Positions 8,802 through 16,497 are shown, numbered from the stretch's first letter. The stretch is 64,000 nucleotides of DNA from Acinetobacter geminorum (GCF_013009345.1 NZ_JABELE010000014.1:1-64000); one strand, 5' to 3'. Numbers and translations: made by a program. Notes: generated by a model from the letters alone, not told the origin.

Positions 8802-8984
8802 TCACTTTAGACCCGCTTGCTTCAAAATGCTTTTAACAGTTCCGCTTGGTAAATCCTTTTTAGGATGCGGGATAGTAACTAATCCCTTTTTGGTTGGGTG
8901 TTTGAAGTGATGATGACTTCCTGAAACCCTAACCTCATACCAACCGTCTGCTTCAATCATTTTGATTAAATCCAGACTTTTCAC
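8802..8984 (-). CDS. hicA: HicA mRNA interferase toxin
   Basis: This 60-residue HicA toxin cuts mRNA independently of translation. It has the dsRBD-like fold hallmarks: IKMIEADGWYEVRVSGSHHHF with the catalytic His in SHHHF, then HPTKKGLVTIPHPKKDL and GTVKSILKQAGL. The start is GTG at 8984, preceded by AAGGGG. Toxin-first order is usual for hicAB. The pair is inserted between the tail chaperone and tape-measure genes, has its own promoter just upstream, and so can be made in the lysogen when late genes are off. Confidence 0.93.
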   Translation of the reverse strand: MKSLDLIKMIEADGWYEVRVSGSHHHFKHPTKKGLVTIPHPKKDLPSGTVKSILKQAGLK

Positions 8985-9012
8985 ACCGTCCCCTTATTAA
9001 CTTGATGAGATA

Positions 9013-9060
9013 ATTATAACACTAGGGTTATTTTTGGTAAATACCTCTAGGGTTATTTTT
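9013..9060 (-). promoter_or_regulatory. hicAB promoter with direct-repeat operator
   Basis: On the minus strand, TTTACC (9036-9041) and TATAAT (9013-9018) are exactly 17 bp apart and about 30 bp before the hicA start. The 14-bp sequence AAAAATAACCCTAG occurs twice (9047-9060 and 9022-9035), 25 bp apart, the second copy filling the promoter spacer. This is where an RHH repressor such as HicB could bind; binding is inferred. Confidence 0.75.
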
Positions 9061-9412
9061 TAGTAGGATGCTTCATTTTTTTATGCGAATCATCAAGAAA
9101 AATATTATCCATAGCGAATATGCAGTCGTTAAAAATATCTCTGTCGACTGGTAGTTCATAATGATCACAATATGCAGATATAGATGAAATATCTAAGGCT
9201 AGAGGAATACCTTGCTCATAACGTCTTGAGCGTGAAATGATGTTATATGCCGTTAATATTGCATGTGAGGTAAATGAATATTCAGGCTTCTGGAATTCTT
9301 CTGGCTTCTTCAAATTTAAGGCTTGGGCGATTGCCGTTTGCTTCTGGTTGTAGTCACTCGCTTCTTGCTCTGAGTTGAACTTTGACCAGTTGTAGAGCTT
9401 GAGGACTTTCCC
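9053..9412 (-). CDS. Tail chaperone T-frame, read by -1 frameshift from G
   Basis: This frame is open from the slippery site at 9406-9412 to a TAA ending at 9053 and has no good start of its own. After the slip the product reads KVLKLYNWSKFNSEQEASDY and on to QTAIAQALNLKKPEEFQKPEY, typical of the downstream part of lambda gpGT. Translation of the ORF alone would need TTG at 9313, which has no ribosome site. The fusion GT chaperone coats the tape measure during tail assembly; G without T is made in excess. The call rests on an exact lambda-type slippery heptamer and a stop-free overlap. Confidence 0.85.
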   Translation of the reverse strand, partial: GKVLKLYNWSKFNSEQEASDYNQKQTAIAQALNLKKPEEFQKPEYSFTSHAILTAYNIISRSRRYEQGIPLALDISSISAYCDHYELPVDRDIFNDCIFAMDNIFLDDSHKKMKHPTKK

Positions 9413-9849
9413 ACCACTTCATCCTTGTAAGAATCTGCTTCTTTTTGGATGTTTTCTGCTTCTTGTCTCACAAACAACCAGATTGCTATGCCAAGATCAC
9501 CTAGATTCAACAATTTAATTGCATTTTCCTGCGAATATTCTGGTTCATACACAATCAATTCTTGGTTTTCGGTTACTTCTTCAAAAACTACGCCTTTCCA
9601 GTCCTCAATTAAATGGCAGGCTGCAGCTTCAAGAAGCAATTCATGATAGAGCTTGTCATCTTTACTAGCTTTACTTACGTCATAACCTTTAGATGTGATT
9701 TGGTTATTTGCTCGTTCAAGAGCTACTTGATATGGTTTATATGCGATACCTCGTATCTTAAATTCAGCTAAAACATTGCCATCGCCATCAACATACTCCC
9801 GCCATTTGCTAACTGTTTTACTGGTCTGAATGCTTACTTTTAAAGCCAT
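9316..9849 (-). CDS. Tail assembly chaperone G
   Basis: This 177-residue protein lies between the tail tube gene and the T frame, the G position in lambda. ATG at 9849 (MALKVSIQTSK) has GGAG six bases upstream; the upstream TTG is poorer. The middle has NAIKLLNLGDLGIAIWLFVRQEAENIQ, and the C-terminus past the slip site is Ser/Thr/Lys/Arg-rich low complexity (TTGQSSTQSKKRVTTTRSKR), as expected for the unshifted product. It acts with the frameshifted GT protein as a tail-length chaperone. Confidence 0.8.
   Translation of the reverse strand: MALKVSIQTSKTVSKWREYVDGDGNVLAEFKIRGIAYKPYQVALERANNQITSKGYDVSKASKDDKLYHELLLEAAACHLIEDWKGVVFEEVTENQELIVYEPEYSQENAIKLLNLGDLGIAIWLFVRQEAENIQKEADSYKDEVVGKSSSSTTGQSSTQSKKRVTTTRSKRQSPKP
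9406..9412 (-). other. -1 ribosomal frameshift slippery site GGGAAAG
   Basis: In the G frame the codons read GTG GGA AAG, giving the heptamer G GGA AAG, the same sequence lambda uses in G/T. A -1 slip enters the T frame, which is open for the next 117 codons. Confidence 0.85.
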
Positions 9850-9859
9850 TTTAAACTCC

Positions 9860-9888
9860 AAAAAAAGCAGCCCTAAGGCTGCTATCAG
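9860..9888 (-). terminator. Hairpin after the tail tube gene
   Basis: AGCAGCC, CTAA and GGCTGCT are followed by a T run on the minus strand. It lies between the tail tube gene and G, where lambda-type phages need readthrough. Confidence 0.65.
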
Positions 9889-9896
9889 ATTAATAT

Positions 9897-10826
9897 TTAA
9901 GGCGCAGGAACTGCTGCAGGTGTACGAGTAATTGTTGGTGCTACTTCTACGACTTTATATTCGAATGAAGCATTTAAAAGATCTGAATTACCACCACTAG
10001 GTAATGGAGCTGTAATTTCAGCTTTAGGAATAAAAATTTCATATTTATTCCCATCTGTATCAGTGATTGGAACTTTTAATGAAATCGTTTTGTTAGTGAA
10101 TTGCTTTTCATACATATCGGATGTATTGCGTGACCAAGCTGCGGTAAATGAGCCAGTACCTGCAGCAAGCATTTCAAGGATTGCACGTGCATCAATCCCT
10201 CCACCTAAACAGCGTTGTAGCTGCATGGTGTTATCCCAATTAAATGTAAAAGCGGTCAAGCATGAAATCCCTGCTTGAGAAACTCCATCAATCAAAATGT
10301 CACCTACAGAGACATTCGACATTTTGGGATTGTTATCTGCAGCTGTAATTGTTCCAGCTGGTGCTGAAGAAAAGTTTGTTCGACCGAGAGCCATTAGGCC
10401 GAAAGTCATTGTAATTAAGCCAGCTTCAGGAATATCAATTCCAAAAGTGTTTACATGACACCCACGGAAAACATGGTAGTCATTAACATCTTCAAAGCCA
10501 CGTAAAACAGAAAATGTTTGACGAAGTGTGCCACCAAAAGTTAATACATTTGACGACCAATTATTAAAAGCAGCTGCAGCCATTAAGTCTTGAACTAATG
10601 AACTGTACTTCGCTTCACATTTTAATTCACCGGCATACTCTGCACCGGTAATCATTGATGAACGTGCAATACGGCCACTTGTGATTGAGTTAGAGTCTTC
10701 CTTTGTTACTGTCGCATCAAGGCCATTTTCAGTAAATTCAAAGGTCGTACGTGCGAAGGGTGATGGTGTGGTACCAACAGTGGTTTCCTTCGCGATTTGT
10801 GTTATCTGACGTGCACCACTCGACAT
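9897..10826 (-). CDS. Major tail tube protein (gpV-like)
   Basis: This 309-residue protein lies directly upstream of the G/GT chaperones, the position of the tail tube protein. Features seen are the opening MSSGARQITQIAKETTVGTT and FEFTENGLDATVTKEDSNSI, a beta-rich body, and a C-terminal Ig-like or tube extension ending in Pro/Ala (TRTPAAVPAP). It fits the phage tail tube family found in Acinetobacter and Pseudomonas siphophages (Phage_tube_2 type). It would polymerise around the tape measure to form the tail. Good confidence from order and sequence character. Confidence 0.82.
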   Translation of the reverse strand: MSSGARQITQIAKETTVGTTPSPFARTTFEFTENGLDATVTKEDSNSITSGRIARSSMITGAEYAGELKCEAKYSSLVQDLMAAAAFNNWSSNVLTFGGTLRQTFSVLRGFEDVNDYHVFRGCHVNTFGIDIPEAGLITMTFGLMALGRTNFSSAPAGTITAADNNPKMSNVSVGDILIDGVSQAGISCLTAFTFNWDNTMQLQRCLGGGIDARAILEMLAAGTGSFTAAWSRNTSDMYEKQFTNKTISLKVPITDTDGNKYEIFIPKAEITAPLPSGGNSDLLNASFEYKVVEVAPTITRTPAAVPAP

Positions 10827-10850
10827 ATCTATATACTCCGACGTTAGGCA

Positions 10851-10915
10851 TAAAAAAAGCCACCCGAAGGTGGCTATAAAATTAGGGACGTAAAAAAAAC
10901 CGCCCTCAGGCGGTA
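10851..10915 (-). terminator. Two tandem hairpins upstream of the tail tube gene
   Basis: AGCCACC-CGAA-GGTGGCT (10858-10875) and ACCGCC-CTCA-GGCGGT (10899-10914) each have a minus-strand T run. Two terminators in a row before a highly expressed gene suggest transcript-end definition or 3'-end protection. Confidence 0.65.
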
Positions 10916-10934
10916 ACTTCTTTAAAACTTAATA

Positions 10935-11147
10935 TCAATCATCCAAATCAACACTTACTCCAGTAACAATATTTAAATTTGGTCCATTTATGCTATTAAC
11001 ATTAGCGAGGCGAATTTTTACATCAGAAATACATAATTTATTAGACAACTGCCATTTACTTAGCTCCTTAGCCATTACATCTGCCAAGTGTCGTTCAAGC
11101 TCTTGTTTTTTAATTTCAATTTCTTCTAATGTAAGCATGCAAGACAT
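10935..11147 (-). CDS. Small phage protein, unknown function
   Basis: This 70-residue product has a charged helical N-terminal half (LTLEEIEIKKQELERHLADVM) and a beta-like C-terminal half ending VTGVSVDLDD. GAGTG precedes the ATG, which follows the tail-terminator stop after one base. No family was recognised. Its place between tail terminator and tail tube genes suggests a virion-assembly or accessory role, without direct evidence. Confidence 0.6.
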   Translation of the reverse strand: MSCMLTLEEIEIKKQELERHLADVMAKELSKWQLSNKLCISDVKIRLANVNSINGPNLNIVTGVSVDLDD

Positions 11148-11148
11148 A

Positions 11149-11547
11149 TCAATTCACTCTGTATCCGATCGTAATATTATATTGAACAAAGTCAGCATCT
11201 TGACCGGAATAAATTGATTGTCCATTCAAACATTCTAAATGTTCGACTGAGAAATATTCAAAATGTGCCAGCAATGCATCACTAAGTTCTGTTATTTCCC
11301 TGTCTCCAGTATTAGGACGGGCAAAACATTGAATTAAGATATTCCCAGTACGGCGTGTACACGGCTTATTTCCTAGTCCAGCAATAAAACTTGGTCCTCC
11401 CGTAATGGTTAAACGACACCACACACCTTTTGTTGGTACCGTAAAACCTGGTGCATTTGGATACTGGATTCTATCTTGAGAAATCCCTGTAAAACTCATC
11501 ATTCGGTCCACGATAGCTTGTCTAGCTTGCTCTAAAGTCATTGCCAT
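11149..11547 (-). CDS. Tail terminator-like protein (gpU position)
   Basis: This 132-residue protein caps the tail tube in the inferred scheme. Seen are MTLEQARQAIVDRMMSF, WCRLTITGGPSF, then NILIQCFARPNTGDREITELSDALLAHF. This alternating pattern matches the DUF4128/phage tail terminator family. The start is ATG 11547, one base after the upstream stop, with GGTGG six bases before it; the GTG nine bases upstream is inferior. The order connector, tail terminator, tube supports it. Confidence 0.72.
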   Translation of the reverse strand: MAMTLEQARQAIVDRMMSFTGISQDRIQYPNAPGFTVPTKGVWCRLTITGGPSFIAGLGNKPCTRRTGNILIQCFARPNTGDREITELSDALLAHFEYFSVEHLECLNGQSIYSGQDADFVQYNITIGYRVN

Positions 11548-11548
11548 T

Positions 11549-11917
11549 TTAGCCACCGTACTTTTGAGTAATATAAGTAAACGTTGTGCTATAAATGCCC
11601 TGCGGTGCTTGATCGGACCAACCGTTTTCTAAACGCTCAGCATATGGCTGGTTGTTTTGAATATAGATCAAACTACCCAGCTTAAATTTAACAGCTTGAA
11701 TCGCGGCATCTTGCACCGCATTTGTAGAGGGTTCCCGCACACCGTAATCGCCAGATCCAACAGAAACAATATGCGATGCCCGATAAGCACCTGTATCAAC
11801 AGGACTTGAAACAACGAGTGATTGCACTGTATCCATGGTGATTTTTTTTACATGCTCATCTGCTTGTTTCTCAACTTCAAAACTAAAGCTGCTCGGCCTT
11901 GCTCCCTTCCACCCCAT
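11549..11917 (-). CDS. HK97 gp10-like / lambda gpZ-like head-tail protein
   Basis: This 122-residue protein is taken from ATG 11917 (MGWKGARPSSFSFEVEKQ), which has GAGG upstream and overlaps the previous gene by 35 bp; the longer frame reads antiparallel-like basic sequence over that gene. Core features are VVSSPVDTGAYRASHIVSVG, then YIQNNQPYAERLENGWSDQAPQGI. These are hallmarks of HK97 gp10-type proteins, including minor tail protein Z. It likely helps complete the tail at the head-proximal end. Confidence 0.78.
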   Translation of the reverse strand: MGWKGARPSSFSFEVEKQADEHVKKITMDTVQSLVVSSPVDTGAYRASHIVSVGSGDYGVREPSTNAVQDAAIQAVKFKLGSLIYIQNNQPYAERLENGWSDQAPQGIYSTTFTYITQKYGG

Positions 11918-12296
11918 GTTTTTTAACCTCACTTGCTTCGAACATTTCAAAAAGGTCTTGAGCGATCGCTTGTATCGAATACGCTTCAAACTCAACACTC
12001 GGCTCGCGCTCACCCATTCGCCGTTTTACTATTTGCCAGATATGAACAGCTTCATGTAAAAGCAATCCATAAACTTGAATTCGGTCTTTATCCGCCGTAT
12101 CACCAATTTGGACGATTGCATATGCACCATCAGAAAAAGTACTAACTTGCGCATCCGCTCCCATATCCAAAAATTGATCGGCCTTATCCATATCTTCAAA
12201 TAACAAATCCATGTGTAGTTGATTTCGAGCAAGCGTGTACTGCACATGTTGGAAAGGAGAGATATACCATTCAGGAATATAATCTATACTTATCAT
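11883..12296 (-). CDS. Phage protein with HEXXH metallopeptidase-like motif
   Basis: This 137-residue protein has a single clear motif, LLLHEAVHIWQ, which contains HEXXH as in zinc metallopeptidases. It is followed after about 20 residues by EFEAYSIQAIAQDLFE, where a downstream glutamate ligand could lie. GGAG precedes the ATG. It sits between connector genes and gp10-like gene. It may be a minimal gluzincin-like protease or a degenerate one used structurally. No specific family is certain; activity is untested. Confidence 0.55.
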   Translation of the reverse strand: MISIDYIPEWYISPFQHVQYTLARNQLHMDLLFEDMDKADQFLDMGADAQVSTFSDGAYAIVQIGDTADKDRIQVYGLLLHEAVHIWQIVKRRMGEREPSVEFEAYSIQAIAQDLFEMFEASEVKKHGVEGSKAEQL

Positions 12297-12320
12297 CTAA
12301 ACTCCAAAATTGCATTCATT

Positions 12321-12343
12321 AAAAAACCCGCCGAAGCGGGTTT
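12321..12343 (-). terminator. Hairpin upstream of the HEXXH gene
   Basis: AAACCCGC, CGAA and GCGGGTTT, with a run of A on the plus strand (T run on minus). It ends the two-gene unit 12361-13232. Confidence 0.7.
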
Positions 12344-12360
12344 AATTATCATTTTTAGAA

Positions 12361-12813
12361 TTATCCAAGCCCAACAAAAACATTGGTACCTTTAACGGTA
12401 TTATTTGAAAAACTTGATCCACCAATATTTAACTGAAAAGGAGTTCCCGTAATATTTAATCCAATCGGTCTTAAATCTAAATGAGAAATTGTAGCTGATT
12501 TTTCACCATTGCTTTTTACACGTAAAATTTTAAAAGTGCTTTTATAATAAACTTCAATAACACCATTAGTTGGTTTAACTACTGATATTTCTTTAGCTTT
12601 AGAAATATTTTCCTCAACAATTAATGAAAGAGTTTTGGTATGAATATTTGTTACTGCTTGAATCCAAACATTCGGATTATTCCCTCCTCCAATAATAATT
12701 GGTAACCCCTCACCTAATGAAAATGGGAATCCGCCACCAATTATTTTATTACTACAGATAGTTAATTTATCAAGAGGTAAATAATTGTCTGGTAAATTAT
12801 TAAATGTAAACAT
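12361..12813 (-). CDS. Unknown beta-rich phage protein
   Basis: This 150-residue protein is rich in Gly, Ile, Asn and Val, with two similar glycine turns (KIIGGGFPFSLGEG and PIIIGGGNNPNVW) and further beta segments. No signal peptide or membrane span is evident. Its ATG shares one base with the stop of the membrane protein gene upstream (TAATG), so the pair is coupled. The pair is AT-rich relative to neighbours and bounded by a terminator, consistent with an inserted accessory unit. Function unknown. Confidence 0.55.
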   Translation of the reverse strand: MFTFNNLPDNYLPLDKLTICSNKIIGGGFPFSLGEGLPIIIGGGNNPNVWIQAVTNIHTKTLSLIVEENISKAKEISVVKPTNGVIEVYYKSTFKILRVKSNGEKSATISHLDLRPIGLNITGTPFQLNIGGSSFSNNTVKGTNVFVGLG

Positions 12814-13232
12814 TATTTATCTCTCTTACTTACAAACTGTTGAAAAGGCATATGTGTAGAAAAATGATCTTCTATTCTTTTCATAACCTCTTTTTTGGGA
12901 TTTGAAACCATTAAACCTATTCCCCAAGCGATACCTGCAAGAATTAAGGAAATGATTCCGCATATCCATTCATAGGGTTCTACTTTTGAAGAAGATAAAA
13001 AATTCTGAGCTAGGAAGCGACTCAAACAAGTTAGAAGCAAACCAATTCCGAACATAAAAAGCCCTGTACTTAGAAAATCCCAACTTCTTGCTGGACTTTT
13101 TAAATCTTTAAATTCAGCTTCAGTTAAATTGTAATCAGGTTTGATAGTGAGACTAAAACCCTTTTCCATTAAAGCATCATGAACGGAAAGTTTTAACTCA
13201 ATTATTTGACCATTTATTTGTTCTTTCTGCAC
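12813..13232 (-). CDS. Two-span membrane protein, unknown function
   Basis: This 139-residue protein has two hydrophobic helices, LFMFGIGLLLTCLS (about residues 55-75) and ICGIISLILAGIAWGIGL (about 88-108), with cytoplasmic-looking charged ends (KNPKKE, KRIEDHF). No conserved phage structural family was recognised. It forms a coupled pair with the next gene and lies between head-connector and tail genes. A host-membrane role such as exclusion of other phages is only an inference from placement. Confidence 0.55.
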   Translation of the reverse strand: MQKEQINGQIIELKLSVHDALMEKGFSLTIKPDYNLTEAEFKDLKSPARSWDFLSTGLFMFGIGLLLTCLSRFLAQNFLSSSKVEPYEWICGIISLILAGIAWGIGLMVSNPKKEVMKRIEDHFSTHMPFQQFVSKRDK

Positions 13233-13287
13233 ATCAATTACACCCCATTTTATTTTAATTGGAGTATATATTAAGTTGATAATAAAT

Positions 13288-13656
13288 CTAAACCTTCCTC
13301 AACTGACATTTCCAAATAGTAGAGGCTGGATCCTGTTGAATATGAATTACCCGGAATGAGCCTAAGGCTGTTAGCCACTCATCATCAATCATTGGCTCTT
13401 TGGTAATTTCATTCTGCAGCACTGTAGCCTTCTTATCAGTGGCCAATACTCCAAGCGTTTGAATCTCATATTGACTGTATGAGCCAAACAGAACGCCACG
13501 GCCAGAATAGTTTTCTTTAACTTCAACATACGTTTCAGTCTTAGGATCCCAATTTGTTTTTGAGATCCGCTCACATGTAAAGGTATGAACGGCGTCCGCT
13601 AAATCATCATTAAATGCTTCGGCAATATCTGCCTGAATTTCGTCACGTAAGCCCAT
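13288..13656 (-). CDS. Head-tail connector/stopper-like protein
   Basis: This 122-residue protein is taken from ATG 13656 (MGLRDEIQADIAEAF), one base past the upstream TGA with AGGG before it. Features are ADAVHTFTCERISK, then WDPKTETYVEVKENYSGRGVLFGSY and a C-terminal GSFRVIHIQQDP. The SH3-like beta pattern and position after the gp6-like adaptor fit the head-tail stopper group. The match is by order and fold pattern, not a named motif. Confidence 0.65.
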   Translation of the reverse strand: MGLRDEIQADIAEAFNDDLADAVHTFTCERISKTNWDPKTETYVEVKENYSGRGVLFGSYSQYEIQTLGVLATDKKATVLQNEITKEPMIDDEWLTALGSFRVIHIQQDPASTIWKCQLRKV

Positions 13657-13657
13657 A

Positions 13658-14047
13658 TCATGCCCTGTAAAGTGGTATGCCAAAGCCATTAAAACTTGCA
13701 TTTGGATCTTTCAAATCAAGTGAATCAATAAAATCAATTGCTATCTGTTCAAAGCTAGAGATTGCTTCAGATCCGTCTTGATATTCTTTTTCTGACTCAA
13801 CAGAATCAGCTTTAACTTTCTTACGCTTCAACTGCTGGTCTTTGCCGTTATAAATTACCTTGGCCAGAATTCCTTTGATAATTTCACATGCAGCATCTTT
13901 AAGAAGTGGATCAATTGGATCTGGTACAAAACCAATTCTGTTTTTCATCCATACATTAGCCAGCTTTACCAGACGAGCTTTATCACTGTCTGGTGCAAAA
14001 TCGCTGCCCAAAATTGAATTTGCGTCATCTACAGTAATAAAGCTCAT
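13658..14047 (-). CDS. Head-tail adaptor (gp6-like / DnaT-2-like fold)
   Basis: This 129-residue helical protein begins SFITVDDANSILGSDF and has KARLVKLANVWMKNRIGF, then LKDAACEIIKGILAKVIY and a C-terminal helix ISSFEQIAIDFIDSLDL. This N-terminal pattern is typical of small phage adaptor proteins that bind under the portal, often annotated DnaT-like. It lies between the capsid cluster and the stopper-like gene, as expected. Confidence 0.7.
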   Translation of the reverse strand: MSFITVDDANSILGSDFAPDSDKARLVKLANVWMKNRIGFVPDPIDPLLKDAACEIIKGILAKVIYNGKDQQLKRKKVKADSVESEKEYQDGSEAISSFEQIAIDFIDSLDLKDPNASFNGFGIPLYRA

Positions 14048-14051
14048 TGCA

Positions 14052-14684
14052 TTATTCCTTAGGGATTAATTTAAGAAGTTCTGCTTTTGTTGCTGACGGC
14101 TTGTAACCAATATTTTTACTAGCCAAATACTCTTTTAATTGATCATTTGACCAGTTTTCAAAATCATTAGCTGCCGTTTCTGTTGCTGGATTTTCTGAAG
14201 CATTTCCAGCTTCCAATTCAGTAATACGCGCTTGCATAGCAGCAACATCATTTTTAAAAGCATCAAACTCTGCTTGAATGCTTACTACCTTTCCTTCAGC
14301 CGCTTTAGCAGCATTGTCAGCTTGGAGTACAGCATCTTTTAAACGTGAGTTTTCAGAAATTAACTCCGAACTATCACCACTAGCTTGTTCCAAGATTTCG
14401 ATTTTCTGTTTAAGTTGAGTGTTTTCTTCAACAACTTTTTGCAGTTCAGGGGTAATTCCAATCACGGTACTTACTGTGGCCAAAGTCGTTTTTGCAGGCT
14501 CTTCCAATTTGCGAACTTCAACTGGAATATCCAAAGCTTCGTAATCATTTTGGATTTTCGGGTAATCACCGTAAATAATTACTTCTTTAGCACTTCGATT
14601 CGGATTTTCGTAATAATCAGGATTGGCAATAGTTCCAACCTCTAACGCAGCTGCAGCAGCAATACGTGTATAAATTAGCTTCAT
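14052..14684 (-). CDS. Coiled-coil protein with C-terminal HeH/SAP-like domain
   Basis: This 210-residue protein has an N-terminal domain (residues 1-65, with YENPNRSAKEVIIYGDYP), a long coiled coil (about 80-160, VVEENTQLKQKIEILEQ and SRLKDAVLQADNAAK), and a C-terminal HeH/Rho-N-like helix-extended loop-helix (FENWSNDQLKEYLASKNI, then KAELLKLI). Similar proteins sit just after the major capsid gene in many phages and may be capsid decoration or completion factors. The C-terminal domain could contact nucleic acid. Role inferred. Confidence 0.65.
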   Translation of the reverse strand: MKLIYTRIAAAAALEVGTIANPDYYENPNRSAKEVIIYGDYPKIQNDYEALDIPVEVRKLEEPAKTTLATVSTVIGITPELQKVVEENTQLKQKIEILEQASGDSSELISENSRLKDAVLQADNAAKAAEGKVVSIQAEFDAFKNDVAAMQARITELEAGNASENPATETAANDFENWSNDQLKEYLASKNIGYKPSATKAELLKLIPKE

Positions 14685-14704
14685 GATGCATTTCTCTTTA
14701 ATGT

Positions 14705-14729
14705 AAAAAGAGGGCTTAATAGCCCTCTT
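14705..14729 (-). terminator. Hairpin after the major capsid gene
   Basis: AGAGGGCT, TAAT and AGCCCTCT with a T run on the minus strand. It follows the most abundant late product, so partial termination here could set stoichiometry. Confidence 0.68.
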
Positions 14730-14748
14730 ATAGTGAGATGTTTATGAG

Positions 14749-15702
14749 TTAACCAGTTGTTGTGCCAGACAAGTCAAGCAATGTGCCTGCTGTCATTTTG
14801 TTGCTAGTAGCATGTTTTTTCCAGTTGGCACTTGAACCAAGTAAAGTAAGGTCAGGGTTTTCGCCTTTTGATGTATCCCAGCTATAACCAAGAATATCTA
14901 AGTTGAACGCGCCTTCAGCACGCATTCCAATGCCTAAGTTTTCTTCATCATTGATGTCATAAGCTCGGAAGCCAGGTACTTGTGATTCTGTAACAGTAAC
15001 CGCACCCATTTGCAAACCAAATGCATCATCATCACCTACAGCATCTGTAACCAATACCGGCTTACCTAAGGTACCTGGTAAACCACCATAGATAACGATT
15101 TCAGATTCTCCATAAATTTGCTTAGTGATTGCATCATCGACAATATCGAAATAAGTATCTGAGTTCATCACCCACAAACTAATACGACCAAACTTATCAC
15201 CAAACTTACGCATACCACGTGTTAGTGCTTTACGGCCATCTACCGCAATACTGCCTTTGGCAACCATATCTGGGTTGCTAGAAATAGCTGCTTTTAATGA
15301 GGCTAAACTGTACTGTAAACGTCCTGCAACCAATGCATCTGCTAAATCATAACCAAGAATCATTGCAAATTCTTCAGGTGTACGTGCACGGCGTTTGAAT
15401 GCCTCTTCAGTGGAAGCATAAGGGCCATATTTATATGGGACTTTTACACCTACAGATTCACCAGAACCAATTTTCTCAGGCACTACTTTGGCGATTGAAT
15501 TCACATCACGATGTTTGATGCTACCGCCCACTTTGTAGAATGCTTCTTTGTTGAAATCACCTTCAATGATCTCATTACGATAAACAATTGCACCATTAGA
15601 GGCTTGGTTAAATACATTCAAATTGTCTTGCAAACGCTCTAAATAAGCAGTTTGTGCCAATTGGTTGTAGATGATCATGTCTGAGTTAACTGTTGTAGTC
15701 AT
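14749..15702 (-). CDS. Major capsid protein
   Basis: This 317-residue protein has the features of phage major head proteins: MTTTVNSDMIIYNQLAQTAYLERLQDNL in pieces, then GAIVYRNEIIEGDF, KVPYKYGPYAST, and WVMNSDTYFDIVDDAIT. The late glycine-rich LPGTLGKPVLVTDAVG is typical of coat proteins of Acinetobacter siphophages. It lies immediately downstream of the scaffold gene and shows no N-terminal pro-domain. It should form the icosahedral shell. Confidence 0.88.
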   Translation of the reverse strand: MTTTVNSDMIIYNQLAQTAYLERLQDNLNVFNQASNGAIVYRNEIIEGDFNKEAFYKVGGSIKHRDVNSIAKVVPEKIGSGESVGVKVPYKYGPYASTEEAFKRRARTPEEFAMILGYDLADALVAGRLQYSLASLKAAISSNPDMVAKGSIAVDGRKALTRGMRKFGDKFGRISLWVMNSDTYFDIVDDAITKQIYGESEIVIYGGLPGTLGKPVLVTDAVGDDDAFGLQMGAVTVTESQVPGFRAYDINDEENLGIGMRAEGAFNLDILGYSWDTSKGENPDLTLLGSSANWKKHATSNKMTAGTLLDLSGTTTG

Positions 15703-15729
15703 AACGACTTATCTCCAAATTTTTAATGA

Positions 15730-16497
15730 TTAGTTCGGCAGTTTTAGGAAGGCATCATTGCCATGTTCTTTGATGTAGTCAGCTTTCTGAGAAACAGACA
15801 TTTCACTGCGTTTCATTCCTGCAGGCGCTCCACCTTTGCCCCCACCTTGAAAACCGCCACCAGTTCCTTTACCACCTTTAAGAATTAAGTCTTTATGCTG
15901 GTATCCACCAACCAATGACTCTAAAGCTTCATCAACATTTGCAAGTTCACCAGGGCGAACACGTGAATAAATCTTTTCGCCGTTCGGATCATATGCAACC
16001 ACCTTGCCCTCTTCGATTTTGAAGTGATGACCAAAGGTCGCTTGCACCATATCCACAGGTACTGCAATATTGTCTTGAATGTACTTAGAACGAGCAAAAC
16101 CACCGCCGATAAGCTCTTTATGCAATGAGGCCTCAAGAGCATCACGTTGCTCAACAATCGGAGCATATTTTTCTTCAACTGCTTTGATAGCTTCAGCTTT
16201 AACTTTCTCAACTTCACCGGCATCCACCAGCTTTTTATCATCGAGATTTTGGATTGTTTGTAATGCCTTTTTAGCTGCCACTGGGTCTTCAATTCCTTCA
16301 AAAGCTTTTAATGCTTTTTCGGCTGCTTCTTTGGCTTCACGATGTGTTTTAGCTTCATTGTTTAAGCGTGCAATTGTTGCTACCGAGTGTGGTGCATCAT
16401 GTGGCATTTCTTTGCCGTCATCATGAATATAGATCGGCTTATCACCGTCTACTTCCGCATAAACTTTACCGTCGATTGTTACTGTTTTAAGTTTCAT
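15730..16497 (-). CDS. Capsid scaffolding protein
   Basis: This 255-residue protein is highly charged. An N-terminal beta segment (KLKTVTIDGKVYAEVDG) is followed by a long helical region (NNEAKTHREAKEAAEKAL; VKAEAIKAVEEKYAPI) and a glycine-rich stretch (KGGKGTGGGFQGGGKGG). The C-terminus is SQKADYIKEHGNDAFLKLP. Length, coiled coil and location directly before the major capsid gene match phage scaffolding proteins. No protease motif was seen. Confidence 0.8.
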   Translation of the reverse strand: MKLKTVTIDGKVYAEVDGDKPIYIHDDGKEMPHDAPHSVATIARLNNEAKTHREAKEAAEKALKAFEGIEDPVAAKKALQTIQNLDDKKLVDAGEVEKVKAEAIKAVEEKYAPIVEQRDALEASLHKELIGGGFARSKYIQDNIAVPVDMVQATFGHHFKIEEGKVVAYDPNGEKIYSRVRPGELANVDEALESLVGGYQHKDLILKGGKGTGGGFQGGGKGGAPAGMKRSEMSVSQKADYIKEHGNDAFLKLPN

